NCBI RefSeq assembly: GCF_009455625.1
Contig: NZ_QPEQ01000001.1
Span: 992,001 to 1,056,000 of the forward strand
Source of the DNA: Paraburkholderia bonniea
GTDB lineage: Bacteria > Pseudomonadota > Gammaproteobacteria > Burkholderiales > Burkholderiaceae
DNA length: 64,000 bases
Reading direction: 5' to 3'
The stretch's first letter is position 1; the number at the start of each line of letters is the position of its first letter. A program made the position numbers and the translations under genes. This document shows, one piece after another, positions 18,354 through 27,876 of this stretch. The notes under the pieces were generated by a model, which saw only the letters and a list, made by a program, of their open reading frames with translations, made no database searches and was not told the DNA's origin.

Positions 18354-20273
18354 CTAATCTTTCGCCGACGAAGCCGCGCCATGGCTCAACCAGTCCAGCA
18401 CTGCCGACGCGTTCTCATCCGCGCCCTTGCGCGCTTTCGCCATGCTCCGGCTGACGTCGGTGTCCGGCTTGGCCAGGCGGATCGCCACACCCACCGCAAG
18501 AATGTCGATGATGACCAGATGCAGCACGCGCGAGATCATCGACAACTGCGACTCGTGCATCTCGATGTGATCGGTTTCGAGCGCTACCGTCGCGCGCCGC
18601 GCCAGCGGCGTGTTGCTTGAGGTGATCGCAATCACCTTCGCCCCAGCTTGCATCGCCACGTCCAGCACCCGCAGCAGTTCAGGCGCGCGGCCGGACTTCG
18701 ACACCGCCAGAATCACATCGCCCTGGCCCAGCAGCGCGGCGGACGCCGCCTGCATATACAGATCGCCATAAGCGATGGTTGGGATGCCGAAGCGGAAGAA
18801 CTTGTAATGCGCATCCTGCGCGACGATGTTCGAATTGCCCAAGCCGTAGAACTCGATTCGCCGGGCGCTATTGAGCAGGTCAATCGCTTTTTCGACGTTC
18901 TCGAAATTAAGGTGCTCGCGCAGTTGCAGGATCGCGGACACGGTGTTGTCGAGCACCTTCACGCCGAAATCGGTGGCGGTATCGCCCTGGTGCACCTGGC
19001 TGTGGCTCACCGGAATCGTGCCGGTCAGCCCGGTGGCGAGTTTCAGCTTGAAGTCGGACAGCCCCTGGCAGCCTAGCGAGCGGCAAAAGCGGATCACGGT
19101 GGGCTGGCTGACATCGGCCTTGCGGGCGATATCCACGATGGGGTCGTTGATGATTGAGCGAGGGTGGTTCAACGCCAGATCAGCCACGCGACGCTCAGCG
19201 GGGGTCAGCGCGTCGCGCATCTGCCGGATGCGCTCGAATACCGCTGCTGAGCTGCCGCCGCTGCGGTTCGAGAGCTGGTCCGCGAGGATCGCTGATACGC
19301 CTAGAAACGCTGGGTACTCAGCGGTAATCACATAGGTGGGGATGTTGCGCAGATAGGCTTCAAAGCGGCCTTTGGCTTCAAAGCGCGCGCGAAATGGCGA
19401 TTGCGCGAAGCGCTCGCCCAGCCGTGGCACGACGCCGCCGCCAATATAAATCCCGCCTAACGAACCGAGCGTCACCGCGATATTGCCGGCGAAGGTGCCG
19501 AGAATGCCGCAAAAGCAGTCGAGGGTTTCACTGGCCAGTGCCTCACCTTCCAGCCCGCGCTTGACGATGGCGGGGGTATCGAGCCCGGCGGGGACGCGCT
19601 TGTTGTCGCGCTCGGCCAGTGCCTGGTAGATCACCTCGATGCCTGGCCCGGCCGCGACTCGCTCGAACGACACATGGGACCACTGCTTGCGGGCATATTG
19701 CAGCACGCGGTCTTCGCGTTCATCGGACGGGGCGAAGCTGGCATGGCCGCCTTCGCTGCCGAGCGCGATCCAGCGGTCGTCAGCGGGAATCAGCCCGGAT
19801 ACGCCCAGGCCGGTGCCGGGGCCAAGCAGCCCGATCACGCTATGAGCGCGCCGGGTGCCGCCGCCGATCTGCGCGCGCTGGGCTTCTGTCAGGCCGGGTA
19901 GCGCCATCGCCAGCGCGGTGAAATCGTTCACCACCAGCAAGGTGTCAAAGCCGAGCGTGCGCCGGGTGGCTTCAATCGAAAAACGCCAGTCGTGGTTGGT
20001 CATGCTGATCTGGTCGCCATCGACCGGATTTGCAATCGCAATCGCCGCGTGATTGACGCGCGCGACTTTGGTGTCCTTGAGAAATTTCTGGATGACCTCC
20101 GCAATGCCCGGGTAATCGGCGCAGGGGTAGACATGCACCCGGCCAATTTCGCCTGGCGCAGTTTCAAGCGCGAAGCGCGCGTTGGTGCCGCCGACATCGG
20201 CCAGCAGACGGGGGCCGTCGGCGTGCTGGTTCAGGCTGGCGGATGTTTTTTTAGTGGGTACACCAGTAGACAT
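18354..20273 (-). CDS. glk: Glucokinase - HexR/RpiR regulator fusion
   Basis: This is one 639-residue protein with two parts. Residues 20-335 are an ATP-dependent glucokinase: [15 protein letters not shown] (phosphate 1), [28 protein letters not shown], and [10 protein letters not shown] with the glucose-binding Glu/His. Residues 350-620 are an RpiR/HexR regulator: a helix-turn-helix around [20 protein letters not shown], then an SIS sugar-phosphate domain with [10 protein letters not shown] and [12 protein letters not shown]. HexR-type proteins repress zwf and Entner-Doudoroff genes and are released by KDPG. This fusion is a known Burkholderia arrangement. Its ATG lies 23 bases inside pgl, so the two are coupled. 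A HexR site is present at 22634. Confidence 0.95.
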   Translation of the reverse strand: MSTGVPTKKTSASLNQHADGPRLLADVGGTNARFALETAPGEIGRVHVYPCADYPGIAEVIQKFLKDTKVARVNHAAIAIANPVDGDQISMTNHDWRFSIEATRRTLGFDTLLVVNDFTALAMALPGLTEAQRAQIGGGTRRAHSVIGLLGPGTGLGVSGLIPADDRWIALGSEGGHASFAPSDEREDRVLQYARKQWSHVSFERVAAGPGIEVIYQALAERDNKRVPAGLDTPAIVKRGLEGEALASETLDCFCGILGTFAGNIAVTLGSLGGIYIGGGVVPRLGERFAQSPFRARFEAKGRFEAYLRNIPTYVITAEYPAFLGVSAILADQLSNRSGGSSAAVFERIRQMRDALTPAERRVADLALNHPRSIINDPIVDIARKADVSQPTVIRFCRSLGCQGLSDFKLKLATGLTGTIPVSHSQVHQGDTATDFGVKVLDNTVSAILQLREHLNFENVEKAIDLLNSARRIEFYGLGNSNIVAQDAHYKFFRFGIPTIAYGDLYMQAASAALLGQGDVILAVSKSGRAPELLRVLDVAMQAGAKVIAITSSNTPLARRATVALETDHIEMHESQLSMISRVLHLVIIDILAVGVAIRLAKPDTDVSRSMAKARKGADENASAVLDWLSHGAASSAKD

Positions 20274-20964
20274 CGAGTCTCACTCCCTTGTCGTGGGCTA
20301 GTTTTGATATGGCGTTGTCTTGTGCTGCGGCAGCGGCTTGTTGCAGCACCTCAAGCTTGCGTTGCCCGGCGATCAGCAAGAACAGCCGGCCGGTTTGTTT
20401 CAGTGCGCTGAGCGACCAGCTGATGCGGGCATGCGGCGCGTTGCCCGGATGCACGGCGACAAAGCGCTGGCTGGTGCTGATCGCGTGCTGCCATTCGGGG
20501 GCGTCAGCGAAAATCGAGGCGGTGTGGCCGTCTTCGCCCATGCCGAGCACCGCGACATCCGGCAGCGCGCGCCGGGTGTCGGCATTGAGCGCGGCGACGT
20601 GGGCTTCGAGCGCCTGAGTGGTGTCGGTGAGCGGCCAGAAGGTGGCCGCGCTCGCGGCGTGTTGCAGCAGGGTGTCGTGGACGAGGCGGGTGTTGCTGGC
20701 TGCGTCAGTGTCGGGCACCCAGCGGTCATCGACCAGCGTCACGTCGATGCAGGCCCATGGAAACGGCTGGGTGGAGAGCGTTTGCAGGAATGGGCGCGGG
20801 CTGCTGCCACCGGATACGGCCAGGGTGGCGCGCGGTGTATTGGGCGCGACCGATGCGAGTGCCGGGGGGCGCTGGGCCCGCGCGGCCTGCAATGCGCCGC
20901 CGACAGCTTGCGCGAGCGCGTTGGCTTGCGTGTGAGGGTCATCGAAGGTATGCAGCTCAATCAT
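20251..20964 (-). CDS. pgl: 6-phosphogluconolactonase
   Basis: Pgl hydrolyses the lactone made by Zwf to 6-phosphogluconate. The 237-residue protein has [19 protein letters not shown], the TLVDDRWVP motif, and [13 protein letters not shown], which is diagnostic of the NagB-like lactonase group. The frame is open a further 101 codons upstream, but that stretch is low-complexity; [10 protein letters not shown] at 20964 is the family start, preceded by GGAG. It lies 130 bases after zwf and overlaps the fused glucokinase gene by 23 bases. Confidence 0.95.
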   Translation of the reverse strand: MIELHTFDDPHTQANALAQAVGGALQAARAQRPPALASVAPNTPRATLAVSGGSSPRPFLQTLSTQPFPWACIDVTLVDDRWVPDTDAASNTRLVHDTLLQHAASAATFWPLTDTTQALEAHVAALNADTRRALPDVAVLGMGEDGHTASIFADAPEWQHAISTSQRFVAVHPGNAPHARISWSLSALKQTGRLFLLIAGQRKLEVLQQAAAAAQDNAISKLAHDKGVRLDVYWCTH

Positions 20965-21094
20965 GGCTTCTCCTTGCGGGCCAGGCGCGCTGGCTGGTTG
21001 AGGGCAGTGTGAGGCCCGTGTCAGTGCGAGTGTGAGTGCGAACGCCAGCGCTGGTGCTGGTGCAGCACGGGCGCGATGCGTTGCGCCCGGCGCT

Positions 21095-22555
21095 TCAGTT
21101 TTCTTCTTCGAGCCAGCAGGTGCCGTGTTGCGCGAGCATCGCGCTGGACGCCGCGGGCCCCCAGGTGCCTGCTGCGTAGGGCTTGGGGGGTTTCCCCGGA
21201 GCGGCCCATTCAGCGAGTATCGGTTCGACCCAGCGCCACGCGGCTTCCTGTTCGTCGCGCCGGACAAAGAGCGCGAGACGGCCGTTGATTACGTCCAGCA
21301 GCAGACGCTGGTAAGCCTCCATCTGGCCGTCGGGGAAGAACTGGTCAAAGGCGAGATCCAGATGCACGCTGGACAGGTTCATGCCTTCGCCGGGCTGCTT
21401 GGCGAGGCAATACAGGCGAATCATTTCGTTGGGCTGCAGGCGGATCACCAGCCGGTTCGCGCCGGGGCGCAGCGCGCTGGGCCCGAGCGCCGAATGCGGC
21501 ACCGCGCGGAAGTTGACGACGATTTCCGCGACCCGGTCCGCCAGCCGCTTGCCCGTGCGCAGGAAGAATGGCACGCCCGCCCAGCGCCAGTTTTCGATCT
21601 CGACTTTCAGCGCGACGAAGGTTTCGGTTGTGCTGCCAGGCTTGACACCAGGTTCGGCTGAATAAGCGGGCACGGGTGTGCCGCGAATCACGCCAGCGTG
21701 GTACTGGCCACGCACCGCGACCTTGCCGATATCACGTGGGTCGATGGGTTTGAGCGCGCGCAGCACGCGCAGTTTTTCGTCGCGTACCGCATCGGAATCC
21801 ATCGAGTGCGGCGGCTCCATGGCGATGATCGCCAGCAGTTGCAGCAGGTGGTTTTGCACCATGTCACGCAATGCGCCGGTGTTGTCATAGAAATCGCCGC
21901 GCGCTTCGACACCGAGTTCTTCAGCGATGGTGATCTGGATGCTTTCAACCCATTCGCGGCGCCACAGCGGCTCGAACAGCGCATTGCCAAAGCGCAGCGC
22001 CAGCAGGTTCTGGACGGGCTCTTTGCCGAGGTAGTGGTCGATACGGTAGATCTGGCCTTCAGCGAAAATCTCGCCGACTGCATCGTTGATCGCGGTGGAC
22101 GATTGCAGGTCGTAGCCCAGCGGTTTTTCGAGCACGATGCGTGCGTTTTCGTTGAGCCCGACGGCGGCCAGCGCCTGGCAGACCGGCACGAATAACGAAG
22201 GCCCGGTGGCTAGATAGAACACCCGGGTGCCGCCCATTGGTGTCAGCGCATCGCGCAGCAGCGTGAAATCGGCGGCGCAGCCGAGATCGAGCTTGACGTA
22301 GGCAATGCGCTGCAAAAAGCTGGCCCACGCGGCTTCGTCAATGCCGGTTTTGGCGATGTGCGGTTTGACGTGCTGGTTGACCCATTCGAGATAGTCGTTA
22401 AGATCAGCGGCCTGACGCGCCACCGCGACGATTTTGCCGCTGGCTTCGAGCATGCTGGCGCGATGCGCTTCATAGAGTGCGGGCAGAATCTTGCGCATGG
22501 CCAGATCGCCCGTGCCGCCAAAGAGAACGAAGGTAAAACCGGAGTCGGTTTGCAT
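21095..22555 (-). CDS. zwf: Glucose-6-phosphate 1-dehydrogenase
   Basis: Zwf oxidises glucose 6-phosphate to 6-phosphogluconolactone with NAD(P)+, feeding the Entner-Doudoroff and pentose-phosphate routes. The 486-residue protein has the coenzyme motif [15 protein letters not shown], the active-site [19 protein letters not shown] (catalytic His and substrate Lys), and a [12 protein letters not shown] region near the C-terminal half. The ATG at 22555 (MQTDSGF) matches the family; the frame is open 11 codons further up. First gene of the zwf-pgl-glk/hexR operon, with its promoter overlapping a HexR operator. Confidence 0.97.
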   Translation of the reverse strand: MQTDSGFTFVLFGGTGDLAMRKILPALYEAHRASMLEASGKIVAVARQAADLNDYLEWVNQHVKPHIAKTGIDEAAWASFLQRIAYVKLDLGCAADFTLLRDALTPMGGTRVFYLATGPSLFVPVCQALAAVGLNENARIVLEKPLGYDLQSSTAINDAVGEIFAEGQIYRIDHYLGKEPVQNLLALRFGNALFEPLWRREWVESIQITIAEELGVEARGDFYDNTGALRDMVQNHLLQLLAIIAMEPPHSMDSDAVRDEKLRVLRALKPIDPRDIGKVAVRGQYHAGVIRGTPVPAYSAEPGVKPGSTTETFVALKVEIENWRWAGVPFFLRTGKRLADRVAEIVVNFRAVPHSALGPSALRPGANRLVIRLQPNEMIRLYCLAKQPGEGMNLSSVHLDLAFDQFFPDGQMEAYQRLLLDVINGRLALFVRRDEQEAAWRWVEPILAEWAAPGKPPKPYAAGTWGPAASSAMLAQHGTCWLEEEN

Positions 22556-22625
22556 GGGGGTTCCGTCGAAATCCAGGGGCCGCAACAAGCGTCAAACACG
22601 CGGCCGTAGTCCGATAAAATATTTT

Positions 22626-22654
22626 TTGACACTGAATTGTAGTTTAACTACAAT
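22626..22654 (+). promoter_or_regulatory. Sigma-70 promoter of the sugar ABC transporter
   Basis: TTGACA (22626-22631), exactly 17 bases, then TACAAT (22649-22654). This is close to the ideal -35/-10 pair and points to gtsA. The spacer and -10 are occupied by the HexR palindrome. Confidence 0.8.
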
Positions 22655-22656
22655 TC
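22634..22656. promoter_or_regulatory. HexR operator
   Basis: An 11-base arm GAATTGTAGTT and its exact complement AACTACAATTC flank one T, a 23-base perfect palindrome. Its core TGTAGTTTAACTACA fits the HexR consensus known from gamma-proteobacteria (TGT-A-R-T then Y-T-A-C-A arms). It sits between zwf, whose operon encodes a HexR-type protein, and the sugar transporter, and covers both promoters. Confidence 0.85.
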
Positions 22657-22664
22657 AAATCCAA
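22636..22664 (-). promoter_or_regulatory. Promoter of zwf-pgl-glk/hexR
   Basis: On the minus strand TTGGAT (22664-22659), 17 bases, then TACAAT (22641-22636). It mirrors the + promoter across the HexR palindrome and gives a zwf leader of about 70 bases. Confidence 0.65.
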
Positions 22665-22823
22665 GAGCTAGCGCTAATTCAGTCGTTTGCCTGACTGAAT
22701 CAGCGCCCGCATACAAGACAAAGCCGGTCGTGCCAGCGGTGGCCAGATGATTCCTTCTTCATTCAACCGCTAGCCCGAACCAGGTTGACGCTGAAACGGC
22801 AGTTCGTTTTCAGCGTCTTTTTT
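22661..22823 (+). ncRNA. Terminated leader or small RNA from the HexR-controlled promoter
   Basis: Transcription from the promoter at 22626 should start near 22661 and meet a perfect intrinsic terminator at 22787-22823, well before gtsA (23109). The 163-base product opens with a strong hairpin at 22671-22706 (GCGCT + ATTCAGTC paired with GACTGAAT + AGCGC, one mismatch), has an unstructured middle with a UCCUUCUUC-type pyrimidine tract, and ends in the terminator stem. It could be a sugar-regulated small RNA with read-through into gtsA, or an attenuator. The start point is inferred from promoter spacing. Confidence 0.55.
22787..22823 (+). terminator. Intrinsic terminator inside the gtsA leader
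   Basis: GACGCTGAAA pairs with TTTCAGCGTC around about ten bases and is followed by six T. No protein gene precedes it on this strand, so it must end the RNA starting near 22661. Confidence 0.85.
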
Positions 22824-22999
22824 GTGATTGTTTTTGAGACTAAAAACGTCTGACAGCATGTCCGCTGCCGCGCAGGCCACACTTGCCGCGCCACACGACT
22901 GACGGCCATGCTGAAAAAAGAGGAGACAGCCTGTTGTATTTCACCCCCCTCATCTGTTGTGCGTCATTTCGTCGGGCGGCCGTTCTGCTGGCCTGGCGC

Positions 23000-23019
23000 A
23001 CGGACGCGCGCGCGTCCGT
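23000..23019. repeat. 20-bp perfect palindrome in the gtsA leader
   Basis: ACGGACGCGCGCGCGTCCGT is its own reverse complement, about 90 bases before gtsA. It could form a hairpin in the leader RNA. No protein target is known to me. Confidence 0.6.
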
Positions 23020-23108
23020 TGTTGTGCCTGCTTGACCTATCCACCGCACCCTGGCGTTTTCGGGGGCGATTCGTTCTGTTTTGTTCAGGTGTCTGGAGGA
23101 GATAAGCA

Positions 23109-24356
23109 ATGAAAGTCCGTGCAATCATGGGTGCGTTGTGCGCCGCAGGTCTGATGTTCAGCGTATCAGCGGTGCAGGCGGCTGAATCCATCGAGGTGCT
23201 GCACTGGTGGACGTCTGGCGGTGAATCCAAAGCGGTTGGCGTGCTCAAGAACGACATGCAGAAAGAAGGCTACGCATGGAAGGATTTCGCGGTAGCTGGT
23301 GGAGCGGGCGCGGCGGCGATGACGGCGCTCAAGACCCAGGTGATTTCGGGCAACGCGCCAAGCGCGGCGCAAATCAAGGGTCCGCTGATTCAGGAATGGG
23401 CCGCCCAGGGCGTGCTGGTGCCGATTGATTCAGTGACGGCCGACTGGAAGAAAAACCTGCCGCCTGAAATCGACAAGATCGTGCATGCCGATAACCACTA
23501 CGTGGCCGCACCGTTCTCGGTGCACCGGGTGAACTGGCTCTATATCAACAAGGCGGCGCTCGATAAGGCGGGCGGCAAGGTGCCGGCAAACTGGACTGAA
23601 TTCTTCCAGGTCGCCGACAAGATGAAAGCCGCTGGCATCGTCGCGGTGGCCGCAGGTGGCCAGCCCTGGCAGGATCTGACGCTGTGGGAAGACGTGGTGC
23701 TGTCGCAGGGCGCGGATTTCTACAAAAAAGCTCTGGTTGACCTCGATCCGAAAACGTTGACATCCGACCGGATGATCCAGGTGTTCGATACCGTGCGCAA
23801 AATCCAGTCGTATTTCGATAACGGCCGCACGGGGCGTGACTGGAACCTGGCAACCGCGATGGTGATTAACGGCAAGGCCGGGATGCAGTTCATGGGCGAC
23901 TGGGCCAAGGGTGAGTTCGCCGGCGCGCACAAGAAGTCAGGCACGGATTACATCTGTGCAGCCGTGCCGGGCACGGCGGGTTCGTTCACCTTCAACGTCG
24001 ATTCATTCGTGTTCTTCCAGCAAAAAGGACAGAACTCGGCTACGCCGGGCCAACTGGCGCTGGCTAAAACCATCATGTCGCCTGCCTTCCAGGAGCAGTT
24101 CAGCTTGAACAAAGGTTCGATCCCCGTGCGTCTGGGCGTGCCGATGGACAAGTTCGACGATTGCGCGAAGAAGGCCTATGCCGATGAACAGGTCGCGCTC
24201 AAGTCGGGCGGCTATGTGCCTTCGCTGGCACACGGGATGGCTCAGGCGGATGCCACCGCTGGCGCGATCACCGATGTCGTGACGAAGTTCATGAACTCGA
24301 CGCAGGACTCAAAGAGTGCCGTGCAGGCGCTGGCGAAAGCAGCCAGAACGAAGTAA
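23109..24356 (+). CDS. gtsA: Sugar ABC transporter substrate-binding protein (GtsA-like)
   Basis: This 415-residue periplasmic binding protein starts with a signal peptide (MKVRAIMGALCAAGLMFSVSAVQAA) and then reads ESIEVLHWWTSGGESKAVGVL, KDFAVAGGAGAAAMTALKTQ, and SGNAPSAAQIKGP, closely like Pseudomonas GtsA, the glucose/mannose-type receptor. The family is carbohydrate CUT1 (SBP family 1). A GGAGGAGA lies just upstream of the ATG. First gene of an operon with two permeases and an ATPase, divergent from zwf and behind a HexR site, which fits glucose uptake. Confidence 0.93.
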   Translation: MKVRAIMGALCAAGLMFSVSAVQAAESIEVLHWWTSGGESKAVGVLKNDMQKEGYAWKDFAVAGGAGAAAMTALKTQVISGNAPSAAQIKGPLIQEWAAQGVLVPIDSVTADWKKNLPPEIDKIVHADNHYVAAPFSVHRVNWLYINKAALDKAGGKVPANWTEFFQVADKMKAAGIVAVAAGGQPWQDLTLWEDVVLSQGADFYKKALVDLDPKTLTSDRMIQVFDTVRKIQSYFDNGRTGRDWNLATAMVINGKAGMQFMGDWAKGEFAGAHKKSGTDYICAAVPGTAGSFTFNVDSFVFFQQKGQNSATPGQLALAKTIMSPAFQEQFSLNKGSIPVRLGVPMDKFDDCAKKAYADEQVALKSGGYVPSLAHGMAQADATAGAITDVVTKFMNSTQDSKSAVQALAKAARTK

Positions 24357-24388
24357 GCCCGCACGAAGCACCATGTATCGCACTGTGC

Positions 24389-24412
24389 GTGGCATGGCAT
24401 GGCATGGCGTGG
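24389..24412. repeat. 5-bp repeat in the gtsA-gtsB spacer
   Basis: About five consecutive copies of TGGCA (one changed to TGGCG) lie in the 184-base gap between gtsA and gtsB. No function is evident. Confidence 0.5.
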
Positions 24413-24540
24413 CAAGACAGGACAAGCCCATGTCACGCACGCCAGGTGCGAGAGGTTTCCCCACCCGATTTATCCGCACCGCAGATGCCTGCCCGCGTGA
24501 GCGGCGGCATCGTGCGCCGCATAGCTTCAGGAGTTGAGTC

Positions 24541-25494
24541 GTGAGTGTTTCTCTGAGCGGCAACGGGAAAAATACAGTGCCTCGTCCAGCAGCGCCTGGC
24601 CGCCGCGCCTCGCCGCTGGCAGCGCTGGCTGACCGCTGGGTGCCGAAGCTGGTGCTGGCACCCAGCATTGTCATGAGCCTCGTGTTTGTGTACGGCTTCA
24701 TTTTGGTCACAGGCTTTTTATCGCTGACTAACTCACGGCTGATGCCGCGTTATGAGTTCGCGGGTTTTGGCCGTTATGCCGAACTCTTCGATAACGATGT
24801 CTGGTGGACCTCAGCGGCCAATCTCGGCTGGTTCGGCATTCCGTTTATCGGGGTGTGCGTCGGGCTGGGGCTGTTTCTGGCGATTTTGCTGGACCAGCAG
24901 ATTCGCAACGAAGGCGCTTTGCGCGCGGTTTTTCTGTACCCGATGGCGCTGTCGTTCATCGTCACGGGCACAGCCTGGCAATGGATTCTGAATCCCGCGC
25001 TGGGCGTCGAAAAAGTGCTGCACGACTGGGGCTGGACCAGCTTTTCGTTTGGCTGGCTGGGCGACCCTGACAAGGCTATTTTTTGCGTTGTGATAGCGGC
25101 GGTGTGGCAGTCCACCGGGTTTGTGATGGCGCTTTTCCTGGCGGGTCTGCGCGGGGTTGACAGCGAGATTTTCAAGGCCGCCCAGGTGGATGGCGCGACG
25201 CTGCCGATGATCTACCGCAAGATCGTGATTCCCAGCATGCGGCCGGTGTTTTTCTCGGTGCTGCTGATTCTCTGCCACATCACGATCAAGACTTTCGACC
25301 TGGTGGTGGCGCTCACCGCTGGCGGGCCGGGTACGTCGTCGTCGCTGCCAGCGATGTTCATGTACACGTTTTCGTTCAATCGCGGGCAACTGGGGCTGGG
25401 CGCGGCGTCGTCGATGATGATGCTGCTCACCGTCGTCGCGGTGCTGGTGCCGCTGATGTATCTGGAATCAAGGAGCACCCGCAATGCAGCCTAA
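24541..25494 (+). CDS. gtsB: Sugar ABC transporter permease (GtsB-like)
   Basis: This 317-residue inner-membrane permease of the CUT1 type has six hydrophobic segments after a basic, Pro/Ala-rich N-terminus of about 35 residues. The conserved EAA loop appears as AAQVDGATLPMIYRKIVIPS at about residues 215-235, the contact to the ATPase. GTG start at 24541 with GGAG 8 bases before. It pairs with the next permease, with which its end overlaps by 11 bases. Confidence 0.92.
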   Translation: MSVSLSGNGKNTVPRPAAPGRRASPLAALADRWVPKLVLAPSIVMSLVFVYGFILVTGFLSLTNSRLMPRYEFAGFGRYAELFDNDVWWTSAANLGWFGIPFIGVCVGLGLFLAILLDQQIRNEGALRAVFLYPMALSFIVTGTAWQWILNPALGVEKVLHDWGWTSFSFGWLGDPDKAIFCVVIAAVWQSTGFVMALFLAGLRGVDSEIFKAAQVDGATLPMIYRKIVIPSMRPVFFSVLLILCHITIKTFDLVVALTAGGPGTSSSLPAMFMYTFSFNRGQLGLGAASSMMMLLTVVAVLVPLMYLESRSTRNAA

Positions 25495-26341
25495 GATGAC
25501 CATCGGCCGCGCGGTCATATACGCGGCACTGTTCCTGTTTGCCCTGTATTTTCTGTTTCCGCTTTACGTGATGCTCTCGACGTCGTTTAAAGACCTCGAT
25601 CAGTTGCGCCACGGTAATTTGCTGACCCCGCCGACGCACTTCACCTTTGCCCCCTGGGTCAAGGCATGGAGTGAAGCATGTACGGGTGTGCGCTGCGATG
25701 GTATGGAGCCGTTCTTCATGAATTCGGTGCGTATGGTGATTCCGGCGGTGCTGTTGTCGTCGATCATCGGCGCGTTCAATGGCTATGTGCTGACGCACTG
25801 GCGTTTTCGCGGCGCGGATCTGATTTTCACGCTGCTGCTGGTGGGCTGCTTTATTCCGTTCCAGGCCATCTTGCTGCCGATGGCGCGCTTGCAGGGCTAT
25901 CTGGGCTTGTCCAATACCACGGGCGGGCTGGTGCTGGTGCACGTGGTGTATGGCATTGCATTTACCACGATGTTTTTCCGTAATTTTTACGTGAGCATTC
26001 CGGCTGAACTGGTGAAGGCGGCGCGCATTGACGGTGCAGGGTTTTTCACCATCTTCACGAAGATCTTGCTGCCGGTGTCGCTGCCGATTTTCATGGTGTG
26101 CCTGATCTGGCAATTCACCCAGATCTGGAATGACTTCCTGTTTGGCATTGTGTTTTCCGGGGTCGATTCGATGCCGATTACGGTGGCGCTGAATAACCTC
26201 GTGAATACCTCGACCGGCGTCAAGGAATACAACGTCGATATGGCCGGGGCGATCATTGCCGCGTTGCCGACGTTACTGGTGTATGTGGTGGCCGGGCGTT
26301 ATTTTGTGCGCGGCCTGACCGCTGGCGCGGTGAAGGGCTAA
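25484..26341 (+). CDS. gtsC: Sugar ABC transporter permease (GtsC-like)
   Basis: This is the second CUT1 permease, 285 residues, with six hydrophobic segments and the EAA loop AARIDGAGFFTIFTKILLPV at about 185-205. Starts MQPKMTIGRAVIYAALFLF. Its ATG lies inside the end of gtsB (11-base overlap), so translation is coupled and the two subunits are made in equal amounts. Confidence 0.93.
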   Translation: MQPKMTIGRAVIYAALFLFALYFLFPLYVMLSTSFKDLDQLRHGNLLTPPTHFTFAPWVKAWSEACTGVRCDGMEPFFMNSVRMVIPAVLLSSIIGAFNGYVLTHWRFRGADLIFTLLLVGCFIPFQAILLPMARLQGYLGLSNTTGGLVLVHVVYGIAFTTMFFRNFYVSIPAELVKAARIDGAGFFTIFTKILLPVSLPIFMVCLIWQFTQIWNDFLFGIVFSGVDSMPITVALNNLVNTSTGVKEYNVDMAGAIIAALPTLLVYVVAGRYFVRGLTAGAVKG

Positions 26342-26475
26342 AAGCGGGCTAAAAGCGCGTGCGCCGGCCTCCTGCATCTGCCATACCTCGCGTCGCAAAG
26401 CAGAAAAAAAGTTCCGTGTGACGGTACTCACCCACGAACCCACGAAGCAGTCTTCGAGACATAAGGATTCACAGC

Positions 26476-27594
26476 ATGGCAAGCCTTTCCATCCGTGACG
26501 TGTACAAGACCTACCCGAATGGGGTGCCGGTCCTGAAGGGCGTCAACATTGATATTGAAGACGGTCAATTCCTGATCCTCGTTGGCGGTTCGGGCTGCGG
26601 CAAGTCAACGCTGCTCAACATGATCGCGGGGCTCGAAACCGTCACCAGCGGCGAAATTCATATCGACGGCAAGTGCGTCAACGACCTCTCGCCAAAAGAC
26701 CGCGATATAGCGATGGTGTTCCAGTCTTACGCGCTCTATCCGTCGATGACGGTGCGCGAGAACATCTCGTTCGGGCTGAACATCCGCAAAGTGCCGAAGG
26801 CGGAGCAAAGCCAGATCGTCGAACGCGTGTCGAACATGCTGCAAATCCAGCATCTGCTGGAGCGCAAGCCGGGTCAGCTTTCCGGTGGCCAGCGGCAGCG
26901 GGTGGCGATGGGCCGCGCGCTGGCGCGTGATCCGGTGATGTTCTTGTTCGATGAGCCGCTGTCGAATCTCGATGCCAAGCTGCGCATCGAGATGCGCTCG
27001 GAAATCAAGCTGCTGCATCAGCGTCTGGGCCGTACCACGGTGTACGTGACGCATGACCAGATCGAAGCGATGACGCTGGGTGACCGGATTGCGGTGATGA
27101 AAGATGGAGTGGTGCAGCAGTTTGGCGCGCCGCAGGAGATTTACGATTCACCGGCCAATTTGTTCGTGGCGGGCTTTATCGGCGCGCCGCCGATGAATTT
27201 CATCCAGGGCAAGCTGGTGGAGCAGGGCGCGGGCATCGGGCTGGAGCTGGATACCGGCGTGACGCGCGAGGTGCTGCGTCTGCCGTTCGAGCCTGGCCGG
27301 GTGAAGGCGCAAGTCGGCCGTGAGGTGATTCTCGGCCTGCGTCCGGAGCGTATTACCGATGCGCGGAATGCGCACACCAACGAAAGCAGCCAGTTACAGC
27401 CGATTCAGGTGAAGGTGGATGTGATTGAGCCGACTGGCCCGGATACGCTGGTGTTCGCCCAGGTGAACGGCAAGCGCATCGTGAGCCGGGTGCATCCGGC
27501 GGCGAACCCGCAGCCGTTGACTCATACCAGCTTGCTGTTCGATGTGTCGAAGGCGGTGCTGTTCGATCCATCGAATGAAGCGCGGATCGCCTGA
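26476..27594 (+). CDS. Sugar ABC transporter ATP-binding protein (UgpC/MsmK family)
   Basis: The 372-residue ATPase energises the transporter above. Walker A GGSGCGKSTL (about 38-47), signature LSGGQRQRVAMGRAL, Walker B MFLFDEPLSNLD and the switch His in VYVTHDQIEAMTL are all intact. The C-terminal 130 residues are the TOBE/regulatory domain typical of CUT1 ATPases (GLRPERITD). Starts MASLSIRDVYKTYPNG. Some members serve several sugar transporters. A terminator follows directly. Confidence 0.95.
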   Translation: MASLSIRDVYKTYPNGVPVLKGVNIDIEDGQFLILVGGSGCGKSTLLNMIAGLETVTSGEIHIDGKCVNDLSPKDRDIAMVFQSYALYPSMTVRENISFGLNIRKVPKAEQSQIVERVSNMLQIQHLLERKPGQLSGGQRQRVAMGRALARDPVMFLFDEPLSNLDAKLRIEMRSEIKLLHQRLGRTTVYVTHDQIEAMTLGDRIAVMKDGVVQQFGAPQEIYDSPANLFVAGFIGAPPMNFIQGKLVEQGAGIGLELDTGVTREVLRLPFEPGRVKAQVGREVILGLRPERITDARNAHTNESSQLQPIQVKVDVIEPTGPDTLVFAQVNGKRIVSRVHPAANPQPLTHTSLLFDVSKAVLFDPSNEARIA

Positions 27595-27640
27595 GGCGCG
27601 CTTATTCAGGCATTCGTGCTGGCGCAGGTAAGTAACGAAG

Positions 27641-27697
27641 AAGGCCCTTGCAGGCTGCCGTGATGAATGGCGCAGCATGCAAGGGCCTTTGGTTTTG
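27641..27697 (+). terminator. Terminator of the sugar transporter operon
   Basis: AAGGCCCTTGCA pairs with TGCAAGGGCCTT (12 base pairs, 25-base loop with inner pairing), then TGGTTTTG. It lies 46 bases after the ATPase stop. Confidence 0.8.
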
Positions 27698-27768
27698 CTG
27701 TGGCGGTGTTGGTGCCTATGCCTATGCCGCCGCTATTGCTACGGCTAACCACCACCGCCGTTCAATGC

Positions 27769-27876
27769 CACAGCGTCACGCTGGCGTGGCGGGGGAGTGC
27801 TGACTGGCGTTAGTCAGAGGTGATTCGGGAGATGCACAGCGTCACGCTGGCGCGCAGGGGGGGGGCTGACTGGCGG
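27769..27876. repeat. 66-bp imperfect direct duplication
   Basis: CACAGCGTCACGCTGGCG followed a little later by GCTGACTGGCG occurs at 27769 and again at 27835. The second copy contains the stop codon and last residues of the Smr gene, so the gene's 3' edge has been duplicated downstream. Confidence 0.65.
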
